This document shows, piece by piece, positions 44,801-52,600 of a stretch of 64,000 nucleotides of DNA (its first letter is position 1; each line of letters starts with the position of its first letter). Source of the DNA: Anisus vortex (taxonomy: Eukaryota; Mollusca; Gastropoda; Planorbidae); NCBI GenBank assembly GCA_949126835.1, contig OX421500.1, forward strand, positions 26,935,731-26,999,730, written 5' to 3'. The translations under genes were made by a program, and so were the position numbers. The notes under the pieces were generated by a model. The model did no database searches and was not told where the DNA came from. It saw nothing but the letters and a program-made list of their open reading frames with translations.

Positions 44801-46423
44801 GAATGTAGCAGTGAAGTGTTGAATGTAGTAGTGAAGTGTTGAATGTAGTAGTGAAGTGTTGAATGTAGCAGTGAAGTGTTGAATGTAGTAGTGAAGTGTT
44901 GAATGTAGAATTGAAGTGGTGAATGCAGCAGTGAAGTGTTGAATGCAGTAGTGACGTGTTAAATGTAGTAGTGAAGTGTTGAATGTAGTAGTGAAGTGTT
45001 GAATGTAGTAGTGAAGTGGTGAATGCAGTAGTGAAGTGATGAATGCAGTAGTGAAGTGCAGAAAAAATCTTTAAGCTTTGGTGGTTTTAAGATCTTCAGA
45101 AGAGATATTCTAGCGTAAGTAGTTTTTCTATCTTTAGAAGAAATCTTTTTGCTTTGGTTATTGTAATCTATCTTTATAAGAGATTTTCTGTAAATTATTG
45201 TCCAGTTGTCATTTGAAGATCTTTTTAGACTTGCTTTTTTTGTTTGTTAAAGTTATCATCTAGTTGAAATAACTGTTGCTATATTCTTACGAATGATATT
45301 TATATTTATTCCTGCATACGTTTGGTATCTCATTTTATGCTAATCTTTTTCAAAATGTGGGGAGTGGCATTGGAGGGGGTTATTATTATTATTGGTTTGT
45401 TTTATAGCTATAACACATTTTAATATTATTTTCCTGACATTATTCCAAAACTATATGTTAGCTAATGTGTGTTGCATTCGATATTAAACGAAATGAAACA
45501 AGAAAATGATTTATAATTTAAAAACAACATATTATTACTTGTTCACTTTAAAGAATCTCAATTTCTGTTATTAATATTAACTATTTTAATGAATTTATTT
45601 GGGCATTTATTTTTTTTTTAATTTTACACAATTGTCCAAATATTTTACCCGGAAAATCTAATTTACAATTTTTTTACTGACTTCAGTTTACACATTTAGT
45701 TTTGAACCAGTTTATTTGTCTCCACTATCAAAATAGAATTTCGTTTTAAAATTCAACACACACTTTTCATACTGTGATAAACTCGTACAATGCATCAAAT
45801 GAAATATGTTGAAACGCTGTAGCATAGCTCATGTGATAATGTTAATTATTATCATTTATAACCTTAAATGTATTCGCCATTTAGTTTGTAACTGCTTCTT
45901 TACACATATATTATTGCTTTTCTCAAAGTTTTTTTCCAAGAATTATTTTAAACGTATAGTCTTGGGGTTGGCATTCTACGTCATGCGTGCCAGACTTTTC
46001 AACGACAGGCAGAAAGGGCAATTCATGTGATTTTTAAAAGAAACGAGCAGGACAACTTTTTAGCTGTTAGCGTGCTTAATAAATTAGAAATCTTACTTTG
46101 GTACACAGTTACGAAAAGGTTGACGATCCGTTGGTTAAGTCTATCATATAAAGTTCTTTGAAATGTCTGTTCGTTGCTTCAAAAGTACAGTGTCTCTATG
46201 CTATTTCCTGTGTCTCTATGTTATTACAGTGGCTCTATGTTATTTCCTGTGTCTCTATTCAGGTTCCATGTGGATGAACTGGGCAGTCATTGGTTCTGTT
46301 GTATCATGCCTTCCGCTACTGGCTTTTTTGAAAAGCAGATTTAAACGACTTGAGGTAGACGAGAAAGTGAACTTGGAAACGGTAGCAGATCAAGAGATCA
46401 ACGTATTATCAACTAGCCCCTAA
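23736..46423 (+). CDS. SLC49A4/DIRC2-like major facilitator transporter (14 coding exons, 540 aa)
   Basis: Join: 23736-23850, 23957-24003, 26118-26325, 28860-28950, 29772-29935, 30607-30688, 31698-31744, 33315-33365, 33514-33643, 34494-34650, 35196-35263, 42950-43068, 43796-43978, 46263-46423. Total 1623 nt; every junction is GT-AG and phase-consistent. The product is a twelve-helix MFS protein. Family motifs include WNTWGPIATSSELAFDWSDS in helix 1-2, FINGLAGPMAMAGVTGLSAAW in helix 4, and AEAGWIGFYSTISGS after helix 7. Two N-glycosylation sequons (NST, NTS) lie in the loop of exons 6-7, a place where the human protein is also glycosylated. Human SLC49A4 is a lysosomal membrane transporter, reported as a proton-coupled pyridoxine exporter; substrate here is inference. 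At 540 residues it is longer than human (478). The start codon is the first in-frame ATG with a phase-matched exon. The 33-nt array at exon 9 lies in the central cytosolic loop. Confidence 0.92.
23957..24003 (+). CDS. Transporter exon 2
   Basis: 47 nt, TQETKETKDNIEVDTH, hydrophilic. The acceptor is TTTATAG and the donor CAT|GTAAGT. It is included because it carries phase 1 of exon 1 to phase 0 of exon 3 exactly. Confidence 0.68.
24226..24529 (+). mobile_element. DNA transposon end in intron 2 (related to 40870-41178)
   Basis: Begins near CAGTAGCGTAACCAG, a hAT-like terminus. The 300 bases match 40870-41178 in reverse, whose end reads CCTGGCTTCGCCACTG. No coding frame. Confidence 0.65.
24530..25400 (+). 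mobile_element. hAT-like nonautonomous element, left end
   Basis: Starts TAGGGGTCGGCAACC followed by GCACGCGTGCCAGACTTGGC, a widespread hAT terminal type. An internal stretch around 25117-25265 (CGTGCCAACAGCGCGAAAGT, then TAAAGCGTTTTATATT) matches 38966-39125. The right end is not found. Confidence 0.6.
25401..26117. other. Intron 2, no further feature recognised
   Basis: AT-rich intronic sequence ending in the acceptor GAATTGCTTCAG. Confidence 0.5.
26118..26325 (+). CDS. Transporter exon 3
   Basis: Residues 55-124: basic start YKRRWYILIVFSLYTSTQ (helix 1), then GPIATSSELAFDWSDSTIAW and GPIAYIIGGLIFPWIM (helix 2). The donor is AAAG|GTAATC. This is the most family-diagnostic exon. Confidence 0.92.
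26361..27978. repeat. 1.6-kb (ACACAT)n-type and ACAGACACATACACAAAAT satellite in intron 3
   Basis: Starts 36 bases after the exon 3 donor. The first part is irregular ACACATACAC; from 27430 it becomes a higher-order array in which ACACAAAATACAGACACAT and ACACAAAGATACACACACAT alternate. All apparent long proteins from here (Cys/Val-rich on minus, His/Thr-rich on plus) are artefacts of the repeat. Confidence 0.95.
28035..28500. mobile_element. Moderately GC-rich insertion in intron 3, family unknown
   Basis: Sharply different base composition from the flanks. It contains TTACGCCCTGGACGTAA, a near-palindrome at 28414. No coding frame or terminal repeat is convincing. Interpreted as a mobile-element copy by composition only. 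Confidence 0.4.
28860..28950 (+). CDS. Transporter exon 4
   Basis: LRWAVLPSIFLVLLGSCFRV (helix 3) and ITSDTTLAT. The acceptor is TTATTGTCAG and the donor ACTAT|GTAAGT. Its last 38 nt are inside a 74-bp tandem duplication. Confidence 0.92.
28913..29060. repeat. 74-bp tandem duplication spanning the exon 4 donor
   Basis: Copy 1 is 28913-28986 and copy 2 is 28987-29060, with few differences (TTAGCAACTATGTAAGT versus TTAGAAACTATGTAAGT). Each copy has a full GTAAGTAG donor. Using the second would add 74 nt and read ATG TAA at the old junction, giving an immediate stop. Confidence 0.95.
29061..29490. other. Intron 4 with a partial SINE body
   Basis: 29210-29290 contains CTAGCCACACAATCCACTAG and TGCTGTGGCCACAGACAC, the distal part of the second SINE family. 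The rest is featureless AT-rich intron. Confidence 0.5.
29491..29695 (-). mobile_element. tRNA-derived SINE (second family), minus orientation
   Basis: Contains TAGCCGCCTTTACTTC, GGTACCCATTAGAGCTGGGT, and the reversed B-box GGATTCGAACCCAGAATC at 29641, ending in CCAGTGGAACGCGCTGTCCC. It lies in intron 4, 77 bases upstream of exon 5. Confidence 0.85.
29772..29935 (+). CDS. Transporter exon 5
   Basis: LIHIGQFINGLAGPMAMAGV (helix 4), TGLSAAWFPPKERFTSTAIM (cytosolic loop with the typical WFP..ER..) and GLWAFGGALAFIM (helix 5). The acceptor is CTCGATAG and the donor ATGG|GTGAGT. Confidence 0.93.
30105..30560. repeat. Imperfect (CTAC/CTAT)n repeat in intron 5
   Basis: Degenerate CCTACCTACC and TCTATCTACC tetranucleotide units with interruptions. 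Apparent Tyr/Leu/Pro-rich frames are artefacts. Confidence 0.9.
30607..30688 (+). CDS. Transporter exon 6
   Basis: GPAIVSVTSFIDGTSSSDSI then NSTTMEV: end of helix 5 and the lumenal loop with an NST glycosylation sequon. The acceptor is GTTTGCAG and the donor GTTAG|GTAACT, two bases before the following repeat array. Confidence 0.88.
30691..31015. repeat. ~22-bp minisatellite immediately after the exon 6 donor
   Basis: The unit is AACTTCACATCATTTAAAACC with one or two base variations, about 14 copies. The donor-proximal sequence AACTTCATTTAAAACC is a shortened first unit. Confidence 0.92.
31225..31565 (-). mobile_element. Non-LTR retrotransposon C-terminal fragment (minus)
   Basis: The minus-strand translation gives pieces such as LRRETGSIACQALEWN, RGRPNTTWRKTLDKEM and RECSGERLRDCLKN, the conserved tail found downstream of reverse transcriptase in many non-LTR elements. 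It sits in intron 6 and is a short dead copy. Confidence 0.68.
31698..31744 (+). CDS. Transporter exon 7
   Basis: DYQTPEVSLKKLNTS, lumenal loop with a second sequon (NTS). The acceptor is TATTTCAG and the donor ATCAG|GTAATA. Confidence 0.82.
31741..31840. repeat. Three imperfect repeats each carrying AGGTAATAT, at the exon 7 donor
   Basis: AG|GT positions are 31744, 31777 and 31822, spacing 33 and 45. Units share AGGTAATATAAAACACGT. The first spacer is in frame and stop-free, adding 11 residues if the second donor is used; the second spacer contains an in-frame TAA. Confidence 0.85.
31841..32289. other. Intron 7, no gene recognised
   Basis: AT-rich sequence leading into the 52-bp array. Confidence 0.5.
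32290..33055. repeat. 52-bp minisatellite in intron 7 (~14 units)
   Basis: The unit runs TGGCCATATCAAATGATACT, ATATAGTGGTAATATTGAAT, GGTACTATCTAG. Near-identical copies alternate between CTATCTAG and CTATATAG, with blocks of each, indicating recent homogenisation. It ends 260 bases upstream of exon 8. Confidence 0.95.
33315..33365 (+). CDS. Transporter exon 8
   Basis: 51 nt encoding VERINKIKEQIMLYMYC, the end of the lumenal loop and start of helix 6. The acceptor is ATTTCAG and the donor TGTG|GTTAGT. It is the last exon missing from the partial duplicate. Confidence 0.85.
33514..33643 (+). CDS. Transporter exon 9
   Basis: CGWCCFVFILILLYFPSKPE (helix 6) and cytosolic LPPSISASKKRDDYWAGLWS. 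The first donor AAG|GTACAA at 33643/33644 gives the right phase for exon 10; any of the following donors 33 nt apart would give the same phase. Confidence 0.9.
33630..34395. repeat. 33-bp minisatellite multiplying the exon 9 donor (~23 units)
   Basis: The unit is TGGTCATTGAGAAGGTACAT plus ATGTTATTGTCTT. Each repeats the exon end TGG TCA TTG AGA AG and the donor GTACAT. The transporter frame stays open through the array to at least 34316, so every donor is frame-compatible and each unit read through adds 11 residues (YICYCLWSLRR). Confidence 0.97.
34494..34650 (+). CDS. Transporter exon 10
   Basis: KSVYLKYYRNLNFVLVAIVF and GVSTGIVAVWLPLLNVNL (helix 7), ending NISE|GTAAGT. The acceptor is TTATTACAG. 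Confidence 0.92.
34905..35105 (-). mobile_element. SINE insertion in intron 10 (second family, minus)
   Basis: Contains TAAGCCGCCTTTACTTTACC, GGTACCCATTAGAACTG and the reversed B-box GGATTAGAACCCAGGAAC. Absent from copy A, where TTTATAAATATAATCACAAT is continuous; that stretch flanks the insertion here, giving a clean empty site. Confidence 0.88.
35196..35263 (+). CDS. Transporter exon 11
   Basis: AEAGWIGFYSTISGSICSVI then IA, helix 8. The acceptor is ATCATAG and the donor GCAAG|GTATT. Confidence 0.92.
35404..35630 (-). mobile_element. Non-LTR retrotransposon 3' fragment (minus), same family as 63478-64000
   Basis: CTCCTTCTATAAAGAAGATT, TACGCTCATCCGTGGTC and CGAATGCCACTCGGGAAGAA recur at 63480-63640. 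The minus strand reads FFPSGIRAWNGL-like sequence, the conserved end of many reverse transcriptase ORFs. It is part of the 7.4-kb expansion of intron 11. Confidence 0.8.
35631..36051. other. Intron 11, no feature recognised
   Basis: Pyrimidine-rich then AT-rich intron sequence. Confidence 0.45.
36052..36523. repeat. 12-bp satellite (AACCCAATATTT)n, ~39 units
   Basis: Almost perfect array with four single-base variants (for example AACTCAATATTT). Because 12 is a multiple of three, a long Asn-Pro-Ile-Phe frame results, which is not a gene. Confidence 0.97.
36524..37058. other. Intron 11, no feature recognised
   Basis: AT-rich sequence between two satellites. Confidence 0.45.
37059..38565. repeat. 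46-bp minisatellite in intron 11 (~33 units)
   Basis: The unit runs TGATTATAGTGGTCACCTTA, TTATTGCTTCAAGACTAACA, ATTCAG. The variable six-to-ten bases after CA[C/T]CTTAT define subtypes (TATTGC, TAATGC, AAATAC) that occur in runs and repeated orders, showing recent block duplication. Every unit ends in ATTCAG. Confidence 0.97.
38922..40205. mobile_element. Nonautonomous hAT element in intron 11
   Basis: The ends are CAGGAGTCGG and CGACCCCTG. Flanks CTATAATG and CTCTAGTG match at 6 of 8 positions, consistent with an aged 8-bp target duplication. About 1.28 kb, AT-rich, with no coding frame. The internal sequence is shared with 24530-25265. Confidence 0.7.
40214..40680. other. GC-richer unidentified insertion in intron 11
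   Basis: Contains CCCGGACAGAGTTTTAAACT and the inverted pair CTAGAGCTTCGGCTC. A part resembles 48050-48110 (GCCTCGGACAGAGATTTACT), suggesting a shared mobile family. No coding frame is supported. Confidence 0.4.
41179..42489. other. Intron 11, degenerate repeats
   Basis: 41385-41700 holds several diverged copies of a CTTATATTACAGA-CTCTATAATGAATACTATTGCG-type unit resembling the 3' end of the non-LTR family at 63478. 42280-42420 repeats TTGCAGTTTTGGGAGCAGT about four times. No gene. Confidence 0.5.
42490..42690 (-). mobile_element. SINE fragment in intron 11 (second family, minus)
   Basis: Contains CCACGGCATACTAGGTGATT, CATCCGCCTTTATACTTTAT and GGTACCCATAAGAGCTGGGT. The tRNA-derived head is missing. 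Confidence 0.8.
42950..43068 (+). CDS. Transporter exon 12
   Basis: FADIFAQRIKMYIIIFFSIG then ALCFTLFALMLIGKIEFSS, helix 9 with the basic RIK loop. The acceptor is AATAATTAG and the donor CCAGTG|GTAAGC. Confidence 0.92.
43796..43978 (+). CDS. Transporter exon 13
   Basis: IIGGVSVINCSAPLLYEFSC (helix 10), ELAYPTSEEAANGILALLNN and VGGVIFLVIFAFPDVG (helix 11). The acceptor is CTTTCAG and the donor GTCG|GTGAGT, which is also the first unit of the following array. Confidence 0.92.
43979..45060. repeat. 20-bp minisatellite starting at the exon 13 donor (~54 units)
   Basis: The unit is GTGAATGCAGTAGTGAAGTG; the donor region GTGAGTGCTATAGTGAAGTG is unit one. A block of roughly 180 bp containing the ATACTGTAGTGAAGTTGTGA variant is repeated inside the array (around 44076 and 44282). 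Three times longer than in copy A. Minus-strand frames rich in His/Ser/Thr are artefacts. Confidence 0.96.
45061..46191. other. Intron 13 interior
   Basis: Colinear with 7028-8127. It differs by a ~70-base insertion at 45959-46034 containing GGTTGGCATTCTACGTCATG and GCGTGCCAGACTTTTCAACG, similar to the hAT-like end at 24531. Confidence 0.6.
46192..46258. repeat. Short form of the acceptor-side repeat (under 2 units)
   Basis: CTCTATGTTATTACAGTGGC between two TTATTTCCTGTGTCTCTAT stretches, the counterpart of the ~600-bp array at 8128-8728. Confidence 0.85.
46263..46423 (+). CDS. Transporter exon 14 (last coding exon)
   Basis: GSMWMNWAVIGSVVSCLPLL then AFLKSRFKRLEVDEKVNLE: helix 12 and a cytosolic tail. 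The acceptor is CTATTCAG; TAA at 46421-46423. Confidence 0.92.
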
Positions 46424-46799
46424 GTGACAGCAGATTAATAGAATAACGTAGTCGCAACTCGCTCCTAAGTGGCAGCGCTCAAAGACGAACGAAGATATTT
46501 AAAGAATTAGACATTTCTTTGTGGGAATCTGTGACGTCGAAAGAAGGAATTGTTTTTAAAACTCACTTTCAGCATCAATCATCTTTTAATATTTATATAC
46601 TATAATAACATTTGTTTTAAATGAAACATACAATTTGATACTGTAATTAATTAAACGCATGCACTATATACAAAAATATCTTTACCATGTACCTTAAAGT
46701 AAAACAGTTAAATTATTAAAAACTTGAGAAAAAAAACAACAACCTAAAAATTGATACATTTCTATCATTTGTTTAAATTTAATTGACATTTATTTATTG

Positions 46800-46805
46800 A
46801 ATAAA
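46800..46805 (+). terminator. Candidate polyadenylation signal of the transporter gene
   Basis: AATAAA 377 bases after the stop, conserved at 9305-9310 in copy A. Other AT-rich candidates exist nearby, so this is tentative. Confidence 0.35.
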
Positions 46806-47265
46806 CATGAGATTATAATTAACATGATAGTTTTTTTCTTTCTGTCTAACGTCAAGAAACAAATGTCAACTAGATAAAAGATAGCATGTGTCTAGAAATT
46901 AGTAATTTAAAAAAAAAACGTAATCAATCTGTTTCATGACTGGTCCTAGATAAACTGTAATTCATTTATAGACAATGCGTCTCAACGAAATGTAATCTAC
47001 ATAATAATATTTCATTAGAAATAGCCACGTTTACATCAATGTCTGGAATTTAATGTGAGATGTTTTAAAGTAAAACAAAGTACAGTTGTCATAAAATAAA
47101 ACCTTTCAATTTCCTACGTCATACAAATAGTCAGCAAGAAAAAAAAACTAAAATTTATTTGGTTTAAATATGTATATTGTATACACTTATTTTTTTCTCA
47201 TTATCGTGAAATCAAAACAAAAAAGTACAACCCATTAGCAATTAACCAGGTCGACTCAGAACCAA

Positions 47266-47690
47266 AATAGCATGTATATCTTAACAAGAATAGTCAGCAA
47301 ATGCTATACCAGGCATTAGCTCCAGTATTTCGTTGTGGGCTACAAGGGCCTAGTCATACTTTTCACAAAGTGTGGAGAAAATCCGATTTTGGACAAAAGA
47401 CTTTTTCAATTTCCGCTTTGACGCTAGACTTAAAAGTTTTTTGTTTTTCAAAAGGCTTTAACCTTTAACCCCAAGTTGACTTAAAGTTGTAAGGTTTTGT
47501 TAGGTTCCCGGTGTACCATGACTTTGACTTGACTTCAACTTTCTTATGTCCTGTTAGCAATTACTCTGATTGGGAAAGGCACAAGACCAAAGCTTGTACA
47601 ACACCAAGCCAGCAAATACTGTAAGCATGTTTGAAATGTTCTTTTTTTTTTAAATCCATGAATAAATAAATAAAACGTGAATATATTTAC
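47266..47690. other. Unique flank after the duplication limit
   Basis: Begins where homology to copy A ends. Nothing recognised. Confidence 0.4.
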
Positions 47691-48320
47691 ATAATACATG
47701 AGGGCGTAGGGGTGGGGAGTGGTAATCGCCTTGGGGCCGGAAGTATTCCTGCTCGTACGGTTCGTTCCGGCCCCAGTAGTATTGCACACCCCACCATCGA
47801 GCTCTAGTGCCCCCGGGAGTGGGGTGAGGTGTTACGTCAGAAATGTTATACAATCATTGTCCTAATACGGCTGGTTTTAAAGGTGGTCTTGAGGTGATGT
47901 GTCCACTTTAGATCGTGTCTGAAAAAATCCGCTCGCCTAACGCCGTACGAGCCAACATCACAGGAATATCTCGGGCCCTGTATGACTCGAGGGGTGAAGA
48001 AAGTGTACATTCAGAAATGGGAACACGAATGGAGCAAGCAAACCCAACATGCGATCGCCCTTTAGGCGTGCCAGCATGGGGCTAGCCTCGGACAGAGATT
48101 TACTCACCAGATGCATGGCCTGCTGGCGCCTCTTTATTAGTTGGCGCCAAGATAGCAATCTCAGTCGAGGGCGGTTAGCAGTTTGACTCCTGGACTGTGT
48201 AGCACTGCTGTGTTACTGAACCTTCCTGGAGTCCTTTCAGGACTAACAAAACTATGCCAGTGGAGTCACTCATCATGGGGCACAACAGGGGGGAGGGGGT
48301 GGTGGTGACCGTTGTATGGT
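47691..48320. mobile_element. GC-rich insertion of unknown family
   Basis: A 630-bp block of clearly higher GC content than the surroundings, with CTTGGGGCCGGAAGTATTCC and TTCCGGCCCCAGTAGTATTG, a short inverted GGCCGG pair. A piece resembles 40380-40430. It lies between the two convergent genes and is absent from copy A. No supported frame. Confidence 0.4.
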
Positions 48321-49042
48321 TGCACCCTCCCTACTCCAATTATAAGCACAACCGATAACACTTATTGAAGTTGATAACGTTATGTTACAATTGCAATATG
48401 GGGTATAGTAAATGATATAGAGTTTTTACCATGTTTTGCCAACCTTATTGAATTTTTTAAAATAACAATCATACTTTGTGTAACACTATCTAAGAAAAGG
48501 TTTTTGGACAATAGTTTTAAAATAATTAGAAACACTATCAATATAAAAAAAAAACTAATTAAAAAATATAGAGGCATAATATCCTACGATATTATAAGGT
48601 CACCTTCAGTTCAGGCTACTTAATATGGAATAGATACCCTTTCATTGACAAAACGTTCATCTTATTTATAGTTTATCTATTGGTTATGCCCGTCAATTTA
48701 TAATTTAATTGTGATTATTTCAATGCACCAATATACTTTCCTAAATAATTAAAATGATTTCAACAATGATTTTTATAAAAGTATTTTATATTTAGTATAC
48801 CCTATGGAAATGCAGATGTAAAATCCTCATAAAGAAAATGTCATATTAGTTTATTTATTATTAAAGTAATTCTGACAAAGAAATATAGTATTGTCAACGA
48901 ATGTACTTTCATATTCCCAATTCGGGAAACGCTAACTCGCTGGTCTGTCAGTTGAAATTTAATGTCAAGATCTTGAATGAACAACAACATCAACAAACAA
49001 ATATATGATGTTCAATACATGTAAAGAAAGGATTCTCTACGC
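48321..49042. other. Intergenic, 3' side of the unknown gene
   Basis: AT-rich. Minus-strand AATAAA occurs near 48850, a possible poly(A) signal for the gene ending at 49043. Confidence 0.4.
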
Positions 49043-49684
49043 TCAAAATTTGCTAACATGGTGCAATGGGTTCGGATGCCGTACTGCTAAAATAGTTCTG
49101 TTGGACTTCTCGTTTATTTCAACTTTGACCTTTAAATCTTGAAGACGCTGCAATGTCCTCGCTTTAACTATATCAGAGATGCTCTTTCTGTCTTCATAAA
49201 TCTTTGACATATCGTCTATACGCTTGAGTATCGTTGAGGACAGAGGGTGGGTAGATTTCTTTGTGTTTCTTGCTACATAATCCTCAAACCCGGAATCACT
49301 TGAAAAATTGGCACTACTTGGGTTCTTCCACCTTGTTGACTTTACGGAAGTCAACTTGTAGCCAGTGTTCGGACTTTCATCGCCGATAGAACTTTCGATA
49401 GGGTCACTGGAAGATTGGTTCTCGTCACCAGTTTCTGCGGAGGCGGTGTCACTTTGTCCTTCGTCCTGGTGACAAGAAGCATCGGTGTCAAATGTAGTGG
49501 CACTAATTACCTGGGAATCGCTGTCGTCGTCTGGTTTAGATTTTGTTTTTTTAAATCGACTAGGATAGATCTTGGCTTTCCCTACAACCCTAAAAGATGG
49601 CCCTGGGTCAGGCGTACATGTATCGCTGGCGGACGGCAGATCAGACGACGTATTCTCAATTTCCAACATAACTCTTGACACATT
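49043..49684 (-). CDS. Unknown gene exon 4 (last coding exon)
   Basis: Follows the acceptor GTTATTCCAG; begins NVSRVMLEIENTSSDLPSAS and continues with the acidic low-complexity region and the helical C-terminus; stop at 49043-49045. Absent from the duplicated block at 9.7-14 kb. Confidence 0.8.
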   Translation of the reverse strand, partial: NVSRVMLEIENTSSDLPSASDTCTPDPGPSFRVVGKAKIYPSRFKKTKSKPDDDSDSQVISATTFDTDASCHQDEGQSDTASAETGDENQSSSDPIESSIGDESPNTGYKLTSVKSTRWKNPSSANFSSDSGFEDYVARNTKKSTHPLSSTILKRIDDMSKIYEDRKSISDIVKARTLQRLQDLKVKVEINEKSNRTILAVRHPNPLHHVSKF

Positions 49685-52600
49685 CTGGAATAACAAATGA
49701 ACAGAAGACGTCACTATCACTATATAAATGTCAATCATTCTATTACAATAATAATTTCGGTTCTTTGTTCTCTAACGATTGTCTAATCTGGTAAATAAAA
49801 TTTTTTGAAATTTTTGAATTGAATCTTAAAATTGAAATGAATAAGTTAAGTTTTCTTTTTTGATCCAAACAAACAAACAAAATGACTTGACTACACTGTG
49901 TACTTTTGGGGTTTTCTCCTACGCTATTATGCAAATTATAAAATTGAAAATAAATTAATGTCTGTTGTCTTGGAACCATTTACATTAAGTGAAGTAGTGA
50001 AGTAGTGAAGTAGTGAAGTAGTGAAGTAGTGAAGTAGTGAAGTAGTGAAGTAGTGAAGTAGTGAAGTAGTGAAGTAGTGAAGTAGTGAAGTAGTGAAGTA
50101 GATACTTTGTTTTTGCTCTACAAAAGCTTTACTGAAAAGTATGGGTCTCAAGGATTTTCATATTAATTCCAAAGTTGTCAACAAAAACGAAACAAAAAAC
50201 ACCATGGATAATTACAGTGGTCAATGACGTCTGCAGAAGTTGAGGAAGTGGCTCCCCTTGTGGACTCATACAATGTAGCGCTTTTGCAAACACGTGACCG
50301 AAATCATGTGACTTGAAGGCTACACACAGTTACTTGCACTTTTTGATGTACACTAGCATTTTTTTTTCTGTATGTTTAACGCTAGTTTTATTTATAATTG
50401 TTTCTTAAAGATAGTATCTAGAATGACTAACCGTTAATTAATTATTTTGTCGATGTTTAAGAACTGAATTCTAGGACTAGCAAATGCTTCTAACTGCTTA
50501 ATAGGCCCCTTAATTTAGATTTAGCTGACCTAGACAAAACACTGTTATTATTAATTACATTTATAAGCAGTAATTTAATTACTTACAATTGTACATTTTA
50601 AATAGCCTACATTCTTACATAATAACTTCCACCGCTCTAATATTTAAAATATCTTGAACATAAAATCGTAAACACAAAAAATGTCCTGTCAGATTCTTAT
50701 AACCATAACATAGTGTTAATTTTTTACGGAGAGTTTCATTGATACTAGTTGAGACTGGATTCGGTAAAAGCAGATGACTAATCTAGTGACCTTGGACAAA
50801 GAGAGAAGTGCTGTTTGTATTCCCAGTGATACGCATGAATGGATTGACAACGCGAGGTGATTTTGTGTATTGCTCTAACGAATTGGTGATTAAAATGGAT
50901 TTTCCTATTGAGAATTCAGGATTCTATTGGTTCCTTTAATTTGTATAAGTGAAGCCCTGCTGTTAATTGTTACTGATCTGGATTTCAGTAAACAATCAAA
51001 ACCTGTGATCGATTATTTACAACGTTCAGAAAGTTGATTGAAAACAATTAAACTGTCACAGATATCAATATCGCTTTAAACATGAACTGTTGATACATGT
51101 ACAACAATTTGATTCATTTAGACCATATGTTCTCAACTTTTTTCGCTTTGCAGCCCCTTTTTAAAAAAAAAATTTTTGACCGCTCTCAGTTGTTAGTCCT
51201 GCGGTTAGTACATTGGACTGACAAGAAAACGGCCCTGGTTCTAGCCCTGTCGCCCTGCAGGAATTTCGGGCACAGGTTGCAATAATTTTCTATCTAAAAA
51301 GAACGTCTGTAAACAGTTAAGTTACAGCTTCACCTTCAAACTTCAAACCCCATTCGAAGTAAATGAATCAAATTTGTTGCAACAATTTTCTATGTATATT
51401 TTGTTCGATACATTTTCTATATAAATTCATCAATGTGTGTGAATCTCTAAGAGCTTTAGATATATCAACTGAAAAGTACAGGTTTGTTTGTTGTTGTTTA
51501 TTTTTAAATAAATAATTAATCAAGCACTAAACAACCTTCACAAAATGTTGAAAAAATCAATATTAATTTGAAGTGTATTGTTTGCAGTTTGTCCATAATT
51601 AATTTTAACAAACACCTTAGGTCTCTACGCTCCACTAGTTGCGACTTCATTTTGTTTTGTTTTTTTGACAATAGCGTTATAACAGCACTAAATCCAAGTT
51701 CCACTAAATGAAAATATAAATCTTTGCAATGACCACATTCTTGGAGATATAGATGGTATTTTCTATTGTTGGCAAATGTCATGATGGTCCCTTTTAACAC
51801 ATTTCACTATTATTTCAACATTTGTTGATAATTTAATACATTTCTCTTAGAGTTATAAAGGTAGGCCTTATATAATCAACAATGCCTTGACCATTGTGGT
51901 TGTTAGGGGAGCGAATGGAAACCTCAGCAGTCAACTGACTCCAATTTTGCCTATCTTAAGTGGCTGTCAATAGTTCAGTTGTTTGCAGCTTTGTCCAATC
52001 TTTTATATTGTCGAGCCAGCATTTCCACTGACAGCCTCTCCGACGTCAATCTTATTCAGTGCCTTGGGGGATGGCTTGGGGCAGGTTATTATGCGAACCA
52101 TGTCAGCTTGCACCGCTTGCTTGTTGCCATAATAGTTTCTTGAGGACCCACAATTGAGGATATTCTGTCCCTGACATACTCATTATATTCTTATTTAAAA
52201 CTTTATAAATGCCTAATAAATATGATAATATTTACAAGATATTAATTGACGATAACCAATTAAATTTATAGCCTACCTCTATTTATATCAACAATCTGAT
52301 ATATTGTACTTGGAGAGCTAAAAACAACATCTTCTCCATCTAATAAGTGGAATTTTGATTTTAAAAATAGTTTTTTTTTTTAGATATAAATTATTTAAAT
52401 AGATATTTTATTTGAATTAAAACCAAAACATTCTGAAACTGGGATATTTAATCAACGCACCGAACTATGTTTGTCGCCAAACTTATCTTGAATTATAATT
52501 GTTTACAGAAACCGAGCCGTTATTCCTTTTCCTTATTAGTGTTAACTAGGTCTATGTACTGTTGTGCAATATCAGAGATTTAGGAGCACTTGTGTTCTAC

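Larger units (their letters stand above)
33437..47265 (+). repeat. Segmental duplication, copy B (paralogue of 3458-9762)
   Basis: Contains exons 9-14 of the full gene and about 840 bases of 3' flank. Intron sizes A versus B: intron 9, 481/850; intron 10, 316/545; intron 11, 333/7686; intron 12, 1358/727; intron 13, 2059/2284. The differences come from tandem arrays and insertions, while exon lengths are identical. Confidence 0.9.

Noticed and set aside
47544..48158. Minus-strand ORFs in the GC-rich block
   Set aside because: Open frames are favoured by composition; no motif or splice site supports them.
49415..49678. Plus-strand ORF opposite the unknown gene
   Set aside because: It is the antisense shadow of exon 4, whose minus-strand frame is longer and has phased splice partners.
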